A DNA stretch of 13,502 nt. Source: a bacterium (GTDB lineage Bacteria > Arandabacterota > Arandabacteria > Arandabacterales > JALGWA01). Where the stretch lies: the NCBI GenBank assembly GCA_025774425.1, contig JALGWA010000006.1, positions 1 through 13,502 on the forward strand, in the 5' to 3' direction. The notes under the pieces are model-generated. The model saw only the letters and a list, made by a program, of their open reading frames with translations, was not told the origin of the DNA and did not search any database. Below, piece by piece: positions 1 through 8,047 of the stretch (within the stretch, counting starts at the first letter, position 1; each line of letters starts with the position of its first letter). The position numbers and the translations under genes were made by a program.

Positions 1-1170
1 GTCGTACCGGTCAAACGGCTCGTGAGCGCCACGGAGAAGATCGCCGCCGGCGACCTAAGCCATACCGTCGAAGTCCGCGGCAACGACGAAGTCGCGGAAC
101 TCGCAAACTCCTTCAACAAGATGGTGATCGACCTCAGGAGCTCGCACGAGGAGCTGGAGAACTACAGCCGCCGGCTTGAAGAAAAGGTGCTGGAGCGGAC
201 GGCCGACCTGGAAGAGGCCAATATGACCCTGCGCGAGACCCAGGCCCAGCTGATACAGGCTAGCAAGATGGCGGCGATGGGCCAGTGCGGGGCTGGCGTC
301 GCGCACGAGCTCAACCAGCCGCTGGCGGGTATCAGCGGTTACACGGATCTCCTGCTGCTCAAGCTCGAGGACGACTCTCCGCAGTGGAGATACGCCAAGA
401 AGATCGAAGATCAGGTCACGCGGATGACCAAGATAATAAACAACCTGAGGACCTTCGCAAGGCAGTCCAAGTTCGAGTACGCCGAAGTCGACATCAACCA
501 GCCCATAGACGACGCCCTGATGTTGCTCGGCGAGCAACTGAGATCGCATAACGTCAAGGTGAAGCGCGACCTCGCCCCGGATCTCCCCAAGGTGCTGGCG
601 GACGCCAACCAGCTCGAACAGGTGTTCCTCAACCTCATCTCGAATGCGAAGGATGCGATGGATATCCAGGGATCCGGAATCCTTACCATCCACTCCACCG
701 CAAACTCGGGAAGCGACTTCGTCGAGGTGTACATATCGGACACAGGTACGGGCATGGACAGGGGGATCATCAACGACATCTTCAACCCGTTTTTCACCAC
801 CAAGGACGTCGGTAAGGGAACCGGCCTCGGCCTCTCCATCAGTCTCGGCATAGTGGAGGACCATTCGGGCAAGATCGAAGTGCACAGCGTCCCAGGCAGA
901 GGAACGGTGTTCCGCGTCGCACTGCCCAGGATGGACGCACGGCCCTGCTGGGAAATGGTCGACTGCCTGTCGACGTGCGGGATCGCCAGGGATGACTGTC
1001 CTGCATACAAGAACAAGAAGGGACACACCTGCTGGGAGGAAATAGCCAAGCGCCTGCGAAGGAAGGGTGACCCGATGCCCCCGGATTGCAGGAGTTGTCC
1101 CGTCTACAAGAGGAAAAGCCTCGAGCCGCTCTCGGAGGCGTGGGACCTGGAAGGAGTGACGGCTGCATGA
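1..1170 (+). CDS. Sensor histidine kinase with HAMP domain and C-terminal two-CW cysteine-rich tail (5' truncated)
   Basis: The reading frame is open from base 1, so the gene begins upstream of the window; the GTG at 22 is internal to a HAMP domain (RLVSATEKIAAGDLSHTV). Visible residues, in order: HAMP to about 60; a charged coiled coil; a dimerisation/phosphoacceptor helix with the H-box HELNQP (His about 102); and a HATPase_c domain with N-box NAKDAMD, G1 box SDTGTGM, F-box FNPFFTTK and G2 box GKGTGLGLS. All catalytic boxes look intact. The sensor and membrane segments must lie upstream. After the ATPase domain comes a tail of about 55 residues with seven cysteines in a CWE-x3-C, CPAY, CWEE, C-x2-CPVY layout, resembling the two-CW motif seen on some signalling proteins; metal or redox binding is my inference. 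The stop overlaps the next start (ATGA), so the kinase is coupled to the receiver downstream, its probable phosphorylation target. Confidence 0.93.
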   Translation, partial: VVPVKRLVSATEKIAAGDLSHTVEVRGNDEVAELANSFNKMVIDLRSSHEELENYSRRLEEKVLERTADLEEANMTLRETQAQLIQASKMAAMGQCGAGVAHELNQPLAGISGYTDLLLLKLEDDSPQWRYAKKIEDQVTRMTKIINNLRTFARQSKFEYAEVDINQPIDDALMLLGEQLRSHNVKVKRDLAPDLPKVLADANQLEQVFLNLISNAKDAMDIQGSGILTIHSTANSGSDFVEVYISDTGTGMDRGIINDIFNPFFTTKDVGKGTGLGLSISLGIVEDHSGKIEVHSVPGRGTVFRVALPRMDARPCWEMVDCLSTCGIARDDCPAYKNKKGHTCWEEIAKRLRRKGDPMPPDCRSCPVYKRKSLEPLSEAWDLEGVTAA

Positions 1171-1538
1171 GCAGAAGGATATTGGTTGTCGACGACCAGG
1201 AAATAGTGCGCGATTTCTTCAAGGATGTCGCCGACTGTCTCGGCGAAGAGATTGAAACCGCCGAGGACGGCGACGTCGCCGTCGACATCTGCAGGCAGCG
1301 CCACTTCGACATCGCGTTCGTGGACATGAGGATGCCCCACATGAACGGCCTCGAGACCTGCAAGGCCATACTCGATCTCGACCCCCAGGCCAGGGTGGTC
1401 GTCATGACCGGCTATACAGAGGAACAGACCATCGATGAGGCGCTCCAGTCCGGCGCCGTCGCCAAGATATACAAACCGTTCGACATCGACGTCGTCGTCG
1501 ACCTGATCCGCACCTCCGGGGACGGCGACCGGCCGTAG
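1167..1538 (+). CDS. Stand-alone response regulator receiver protein (CheY-like)
   Basis: This 123-residue protein is a single receiver domain without an output domain. The acidic pair is D9-D10 (VVDD), the phosphoacceptor Asp is D53 (FVDMRMP), the switch Thr is T81 (VVMTGY) and the conserved Lys is K103 (KIYKPF). The start is the ATG overlapping the kinase stop as ATGA, with AAGGAG about 10 nt upstream; a longer upstream frame exists but only lies in kinase sequence. The cognate partner is almost certainly the upstream kinase. With no DNA-binding domain, it probably relays phosphate or acts by protein contact rather than switching genes directly. The symporter just downstream has its own promoter, so a functional link between the two is possible but not shown. 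Confidence 0.93.
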   Translation: MSRRILVVDDQEIVRDFFKDVADCLGEEIETAEDGDVAVDICRQRHFDIAFVDMRMPHMNGLETCKAILDLDPQARVVVMTGYTEEQTIDEALQSGAVAKIYKPFDIDVVVDLIRTSGDGDRP

Positions 1539-1550
1539 CTGAATTTGCTT

Positions 1551-1578
1551 TTGACATCTCCACGCCCGCTCCTATAAT
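1551..1578 (+). promoter_or_regulatory. Near-consensus sigma70 promoter for the symporter operon
   Basis: A perfect -35 hexamer TTGACA (1551-1556) and a perfect -10 hexamer TATAAT (1573-1578) are separated by 16 bp. Transcription would start near 1585, giving a leader of about 40 nt before the GTG start at 1626. The AAGGGAGG ribosome-binding site at 1608-1615 lies in that leader. I see no obvious operator over it. Confidence 0.8.
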
Positions 1579-1625
1579 CAGCACATACTCAATCGCTTAC
1601 AGACGCGAAGGGAGGCTGGACACCA

Positions 1626-3104
1626 GTGGCAGAAAGGGAATACTGGCCGTCACGTACGTCTTTCGTGCTTGCAGCAATTGGGTCCGCCATCGGGCTGGGC
1701 AACGTCTGGCGGTTCCCGTACATATGTTACACCAACGGGGGAGGCGCCTTCATAATCCCCTATCTCGTCGCCCTGCTCACAGCCGGCATCCCGCTTATGA
1801 TCCTGGAGATGGGCCTCGGCCACAAGTTCTCGGCGTCCGCGCCGATCGCGATGAAGCGCGCCGTCAAGCGCTCGGAGTGGATAGGGTGGCTGGCGTGCGG
1901 CGTAGGCTTCGCGATCGTGGCCTACTACACCGTGATCATGGGATGGTGCGTCAACTATTTCGGCTACTCCTTCAGCCTCGCCTGGGGTCTCAACACGGAG
2001 AGCTTCTTCTACAACGACTTCCTTCAGACCTCACAGAACCTCAAGGACGTGTTCTCGTTCAACGGACCCGTGCTCCTCGGGCTCCTGATATCATGGGTGC
2101 TGATAATCCTGTGCATCTGGAAGGGGGCCAAGAGCGTCGGCAAGGTCGTCTATCTGACGGTCCCGCTGCCGTGGTTGTGTCTCGTGATCTTCGTCATAAA
2201 GGGCCTGTCGCTGCCGGGCGCGGAGGACGGGATCGCGTATTACCTCACCCCGAACTTCAAGGTGCTCTCCGACCCCAAGGTCTGGCTGGCCGCGTACGGG
2301 CAGGTCTTTTTCTCCCTTTCGGTGGGCTTCGGCGTCATGATCGCATATGCCAGTTTCCTGCCCAAGCGCTCCGACATCGTCAACAACGCCTTCATCGTCT
2401 CGCTGGCGAACAACGGCACCGCCTTCCTCGGGGGCTTCGCGGTGTTCAGCACGCTCGGCTACTATGCGCACCAGACGGGCGTGCCCGTCGAGAGCGTGGT
2501 CGACAGTGGCTTCGGCCTCGCCTTCATAACCTATCCCAGCATCATAAACCACCTCGGGCGTATCGCGCCGATCATGGGCGCGCTGTTCTTCATCATGCTC
2601 CTGACGCTCGCCATCGACTCGGCCTTCTCTCTGGTGGAAGGAGTCGCAGCCGGGTTCATGGACAAGTGGAGGGCGCGGCGGCTGAGGGTGAACTTCGGCG
2701 TCTCGCTGATCGCCCTTCTCATCGGCGCGACCTACACGACGCGGGCCGGGCTCTACTGGCTCGACATCGTCGATCACTTCATGAACAACTTCGGGCTGAT
2801 AGTGGTCTGCCTGCTCGAGTGCATCGTCATCGGCTATTTCTACGGAACGAGGAAGCTGCGTGAATACGTGAACTCCGAATCCGAAGTCTCCGTCGGGATG
2901 TGGTGGGACATAATGATAATGTTCGTGACGCCCGCGGCTCTCGTCTACTTCCTCGTCGTCGAGATCCGGGACAGGATCGCCGGGCCCTACGGCGCGCCGA
3001 TGGCCGGCAGATGGGCGGAGTTCATCGGGGGCTGGGCCGTGATCGCCCTGCTCGTCATAGTCTCTCTCGCTCTGATGAGGGCGAAGGAAAGGGGAACCGC
3101 GTAG
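1626..3104 (+). CDS. Sodium-dependent transporter, neurotransmitter:sodium symporter (NSS/SNF) family
   Basis: This 492-residue integral membrane protein has about twelve hydrophobic segments and the LeuT-fold signature at residues 15-60: GSAIGLGNVWRFPY, then NGGGAF, then a glycine/proline-rich TM2 ending EMGLG. TM6 (about 224-243) has the family unwinding region SVGFGVMIAYASF. TM8 (about 315-338) carries the LTLAIDSAFSLVE stretch, where the Na2 sodium site lies in this family. Bacterial members import amino acids or related amines with sodium; the substrate cannot be read from the sequence. The GTG start is supported by AAGGGAGG with 10-nt spacing and by the short N-terminal tail before TM1 typical of the family. 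It lies downstream of a consensus promoter and is followed without a gap by a tiny membrane protein, probably its partner subunit. Confidence 0.95.
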   Translation: MAEREYWPSRTSFVLAAIGSAIGLGNVWRFPYICYTNGGGAFIIPYLVALLTAGIPLMILEMGLGHKFSASAPIAMKRAVKRSEWIGWLACGVGFAIVAYYTVIMGWCVNYFGYSFSLAWGLNTESFFYNDFLQTSQNLKDVFSFNGPVLLGLLISWVLIILCIWKGAKSVGKVVYLTVPLPWLCLVIFVIKGLSLPGAEDGIAYYLTPNFKVLSDPKVWLAAYGQVFFSLSVGFGVMIAYASFLPKRSDIVNNAFIVSLANNGTAFLGGFAVFSTLGYYAHQTGVPVESVVDSGFGLAFITYPSIINHLGRIAPIMGALFFIMLLTLAIDSAFSLVEGVAAGFMDKWRARRLRVNFGVSLIALLIGATYTTRAGLYWLDIVDHFMNNFGLIVVCLLECIVIGYFYGTRKLREYVNSESEVSVGMWWDIMIMFVTPAALVYFLVVEIRDRIAGPYGAPMAGRWAEFIGGWAVIALLVIVSLALMRAKERGTA

Positions 3105-3227
3105 ATGGTGGCAGCGATTCTCGCCAAGCTTCCGGCTTCGGCGATAGTGATGCTCATCGTCGCCTGCGCCGTGCTCTACGGTGGCCTGGCGGTCTGCATA
3201 GTGCTCGCGAAGAAGCGCGAACCTTAG
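3105..3227 (+). CDS. Small single-span membrane protein, putative symporter accessory subunit (MetS-like)
   Basis: A 40-residue open frame starts with ATG at the base right after the symporter stop codon (TAGATG). An AGGGG stretch lies about 10 nt upstream, and the frame ends at TAG (3225-3227). The peptide has a short N-terminus, one hydrophobic helix from about residue 12 to 35, and a basic tail ending KKREP. That matches the small accessory proteins encoded directly after many bacterial NSS symporters; in Corynebacterium the analogous MetS is needed for MetP methionine transport. A role in assembly or activity of the upstream transporter is inferred from position and topology. It is easily missed because of its size. 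Confidence 0.8.
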   Translation: MVAAILAKLPASAIVMLIVACAVLYGGLAVCIVLAKKREP

Positions 3228-3253
3228 AAGATAGTTCGAAGAGGGCGTCGGGG

Positions 3254-3676
3254 CTAGTCTAAGGGCGGGAGCCCCCGGTTCTTCATCTTCCTCATCTCTT
3301 CTTCCATCTTCGCCATCTTCTCTTTCTGCTTCTTCTCGATCTCGTCCATGCTCAGCATCTTCTCCGTGGCTTTGTACTCATCCCGTTTCTTGCGGATGAA
3401 ACTGCTGAGCTCCTCGGTCATGGTCGGACCCTCCGCCTCGCGCGGCAGGTCCTCGAGCTTCCCGTAGTCGCCGATTTCCACGCGGATCTCGAACGGGTTC
3501 TCGATCACCTTGAGTATGCCCTCATCACCCAGGGCGACCACGAGAGCCCTCGCGAAATCGGGGGCCAGCCCGAGGAGTTCGGCGATCTGCTCGGGCGTCG
3601 GCGGCTTGGCGGACGTGTGCATCAGCACCCTGGCGGCCGCCACTACAAGATGTCCATCTTCATATGAAGGTCTCAT
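3254..3676 (-). CDS. Hypothetical protein: winged-helix-like N-terminus and charged coiled-coil C-terminus
   Basis: I do not recognise a named family for this 140-residue protein. Residues about 10-70 read like a winged-helix unit: a first helix (VVAAARVLMH), then TPEQIAELLGLAPDFARALVVALGDEGILKVI as two helices, then a beta hairpin (FEIRVEIGDY). Residues about 86-133 form a highly charged Lys/Glu/Met-rich helix likely to be a coiled coil. It could be a small DNA-binding or adaptor protein, but it has no enzyme motif. The in-frame stop just upstream (TGA, four codons before) fixes ATG 3676 as the most upstream start, yet no Shine-Dalgarno sequence precedes it. It may be leaderless from the weak promoter upstream, or start at the internal Met19. 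It lies 77 bp after the Fe-S protein gene and converges with the symporter operon. Confidence 0.75.
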   Translation of the reverse strand: MRPSYEDGHLVVAAARVLMHTSAKPPTPEQIAELLGLAPDFARALVVALGDEGILKVIENPFEIRVEIGDYGKLEDLPREAEGPTMTEELSSFIRKKRDEYKATEKMLSMDEIEKKQKEKMAKMEEEMRKMKNRGLPPLD

Positions 3677-3685
3677 GACATATAG

Positions 3686-3714
3686 TCAATACCACACCGG
3701 CGGAGCCCGGTCAA
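3686..3714 (-). promoter_or_regulatory. Possible weak promoter for the winged-helix/coiled-coil gene
   Basis: On the - strand TTGACC (3709-3714) is a good -35 hexamer and TATTGA (3686-3691) a poor -10 hexamer at a 17-bp spacing. The predicted start would fall only a few bases before the ATG at 3676, consistent with the missing ribosome-binding site there and suggesting a leaderless transcript. This is a pattern match only. Confidence 0.3.
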
Positions 3715-3753
3715 GCCGATGGGCGATCCCCGCCGCGGCGTCCCGCGGGCCCG

Positions 3754-4425
3754 TCACGCCGGCTCACCGGTGCATACCTTGACGCAGATGCCGCAGATCT
3801 TCGAGCCTATGTTCCTGCGCCTGGTGAGCGCGCCGATGGTCTCGATGCAGCGGGCGAGGTCGAAATCGTCCGGGCTCTCACCTATCGCTCCCCCGGGACA
3901 GGCCTCGACGCAACGCATACAGGAGCCGCAACCGCCGTCGATCGGACGGTCGCAGGGCAGGTCGAGGTCGGTGAGTACCGTGGAGTACCTGACCCTGGCC
4001 CCGTAGGCGGGGTTGACGAGCAGGTTGCTCCTCCCGATCCATCCCAGCCCGGCATGCAGGGCGACGGCCCGGTGTGAGATATGCCCGAGGTTCTTTCCCC
4101 AGTCGACAATCTGCGAGGAGGGCACGGGAAAGGCCCTGCAGCCGAGCTCTTGGAGATGGGACGTGAGCATGAGGCCGATGCGGTCGAGCAAGAGGTTGAC
4201 CTGCCGGTAATGATACTGGTAGGTGCGGGTGGGACCGTCCTCGATCCCGTCCATGACGACGTCGCTGAGGCGGCAGCCGAAGCTTATCCCGGTCTCAAGG
4301 CCGGCCAGGTCGACCTCGCCGGAGACATCCTCGACGGCGCCGACTCTCGCCACCCCGAAGAGCACCGCTCCCTGGTCGCGGGCGATGCGCTCGACTATGC
4401 GCCGTTCCTTGACCGCGTCGACCAT
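3754..4425 (-). CDS. Short QueG-like (COG1600) double [4Fe-4S] cluster protein
   Basis: This 223-residue soluble protein has a ferredoxin-like C-terminal part: CGSCMRCVEACP (C166, C169, C172, C176), then C193, then CGICVKVC (C211, C214, C218), enough ligands for two [4Fe-4S] clusters. The preceding AGLGWIGRSNLLVNPAYGARVRYSTVLTD (127-153) is the conserved core of epoxyqueuosine reductase and related cobalamin-dependent reductases. It is much shorter than true QueG (commonly well over 300 residues), and I do not see the aspartate usually found shortly before the AGLGW motif. I therefore call it a QueG paralogue of unknown substrate rather than QueG. The ATG start is 6 nt after the guaB stop with a weak TAGG site, so it is probably the last gene of the guaB transcript. 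Confidence 0.8.
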   Translation of the reverse strand: MVDAVKERRIVERIARDQGAVLFGVARVGAVEDVSGEVDLAGLETGISFGCRLSDVVMDGIEDGPTRTYQYHYRQVNLLLDRIGLMLTSHLQELGCRAFPVPSSQIVDWGKNLGHISHRAVALHAGLGWIGRSNLLVNPAYGARVRYSTVLTDLDLPCDRPIDGGCGSCMRCVEACPGGAIGESPDDFDLARCIETIGALTRRRNIGSKICGICVKVCTGEPA

Positions 4426-4431
4426 GTGAAC

Positions 4432-6623
<2,192 letters not shown>

Positions 6624-6634
<11 letters not shown>

Positions 6635-7265
6635 ACGTGACGTCCTTATCCGCGATTTCCTTGAGATTCATGAGATGGCTTATGTCGTTGAACGTCACGA
6701 GCCTCCTGAACCCGTCCGTGACTTCGACGATGGTGACCGACGCATTCTTGACCGTGACGCACCAGATATCCGCCGCTTTCACGTTGAGAACCACGGTGAC
6801 GTAAGCCGAAATGACGCCGCCGTGGCTGACGACGAGCACGTTGCCGTCGGGGCTGCCCCTCTCGATGCCCCGCATCGTCTTCTTGACCCTCCTGACGAAG
6901 GCCCTGAAGTCCTCGCCTCCGGGGATGGGTATACGATCGGGGCGGACGGCCCACCTGTCGAACTTCTCCCCGTACTGTTTCCTTATCTGGGCGAGCGTCC
7001 TGCCTTCCCACTTGCCGAGCCCGATCTCGAGGAGACCTTCGTCGATCCTTATGTCCGCTTTCTTGCCGACGATGGCGCGGGCGGTGTCGAGCGCGCGCTT
7101 GAGAGGGCTCGAATAGACCTCGCCGAAGGTGAGCTCCTTGAACCGCTTGGCGACCAGCTTGGCTTCACGCTTGCCGTACTCGCTGAGCGGGGGATCCTTC
7201 TGACCCTGGATCTTCTTGTTGTCGTTCCAGGTCGACTCCGCATGTCTGACTAGAAAGATGAGCAT
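6624..7265 (-). CDS. Histidine phosphatase family protein (phosphoglycerate mutase-like)
   Basis: This 213-residue protein begins with the catalytic motif of the branch-1 histidine phosphatases: LVRHAES with the nucleophilic His8, followed by LSEYGKREA and VYSSPLKRALDTARAI. It then has GLLEIGLGKWEGRT, the substrate-loop GGEDFRAFVRRV, and the second catalytic histidine in VLVVSHGGVISA. The family includes cofactor-dependent phosphoglycerate mutases, CobC-type phosphatases and many broad phosphatases; the substrate cannot be decided here. I chose ATG 7265 over ATG 7271 because GGAGG (7273-7277) is 7 nt from the former but only 1 nt from the latter. A far longer in-frame extension upstream only runs antisense-like through the exonuclease gene and has no family similarity. 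It follows the exonuclease stop by 2 nt and overlaps pcm. Confidence 0.92.
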
Positions 7266-7267
7266 GG

Positions 7268-8047
7268 TCATGCCTCCGCAAGACGGATGAGCAGCTCGGC
7301 CATCGAGACGACATCCATGAGGTTGTGCCGAATCACGTCCACGAGCCTTCTTGCATCGCCAGTATGCACGAATTCGTGGTAAATGCAAGGAACTTCCCGG
7401 CCCGGCACGTCGCCGCTTCTCCGCCTGCGGAGTATGTGGCGCTCGAGCGTGGTCAGCCTGCAGTCGGGCAGGCTGTCCCGCCACTTCCTGCGCGCGTGGT
7501 GGAGGAGGTCGAGGTGCTCCGGGTCGCACGCCAGGGCCAGCCGGTGGTACTTGGCCCGCTCTCTCATGTAGGGCATATCGAAGGACTTGCCGTTGAAGGT
7601 TATGCAGACGTCGAACCCGCCGATCAGCCGGTCGAGCATGCCCAGCACCGCGCGCTCTTCCGAGTAGTCGCGGGCGAGGAGCTGCGTGCACGACAGCCCG
7701 CCGTCCTTCTCGAACATGGTGCCGGCGAGGAAGAGCGGGGTCGCGGAGAACCCTGTCGTCTCCAGATCGAGGAAGACATAACGCCGCCCGGCCGGGGAGC
7801 CCGCGAGCTTTTCCGCGGCCCGCCCGAGATCGGCTGGACTGACCAGCCCGCCGACGTCTCTTTCGAGGACCAGGCAGCACCCCAGGTCGCACTCGACCTC
7901 TCTTGCGCCTTCGAGATCTCCTACTCCAAGCGGACCCCGCCCGCGCCCTCCCCCGGCAAGGCCGCGAGGCCGGCGGGGCGCCCTCTCCCGGAGCGCCAGC
8001 TCCAGGGCGGCGATCCGCTCCCTGATGTCCCTGTCAACCTCTCTCAA
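7268..8047 (-). CDS. mrfB: MrfB/YprB-type RNase H-fold 3'-5' exonuclease
   Basis: This 259-residue protein has a DEDD exonuclease domain of the RNase_H_2 (YprB) type at about residues 88-259. Motif I is FLDLETTG (D94, E96), motif II CITFNGKSFDMPYM (D157), and motif III HNLMDVVSM (H241, D245). The N-terminal 60 residues are Arg/Gly/Glu-rich and low in complexity. In Bacillus subtilis the homologue MrfB (YprB) works with the helicase MrfA (YprA) to remove mitomycin C adducts independently of UvrABC; the same gene pair is adjacent here. The Bacillus protein is longer and carries a C-terminal repeat region that is absent here, the protein ending just after motif III. The start is a TTG with GAGGAG 4 nt upstream; it overlaps the helicase stop by 14 bases. 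An ATG start is not available, so the exact N-terminus is less certain than the domain. Confidence 0.88.
   Translation of the reverse strand: MREVDRDIRERIAALELALRERAPRRPRGLAGGGRGRGPLGVGDLEGAREVECDLGCCLVLERDVGGLVSPADLGRAAEKLAGSPAGRRYVFLDLETTGFSATPLFLAGTMFEKDGGLSCTQLLARDYSEERAVLGMLDRLIGGFDVCITFNGKSFDMPYMRERAKYHRLALACDPEHLDLLHHARRKWRDSLPDCRLTTLERHILRRRRSGDVPGREVPCIYHEFVHTGDARRLVDVIRHNLMDVVSMAELLIRLAEA

Noticed and set aside
3218..3238. CGAAC...GTTCG inverted repeat after the small membrane protein, as a terminator
   Set aside because: The stem has only 5 bp, the loop is 11 nt, and no T-run follows.
7272..7892. In-frame upstream extension of the histidine phosphatase to about 422 residues
   Set aside because: The added 200 residues are Arg/Pro-rich and overlap the exonuclease gene out of frame. 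The RHAE motif belongs within ten residues of the N-terminus, and a GGAGG site marks the real start.
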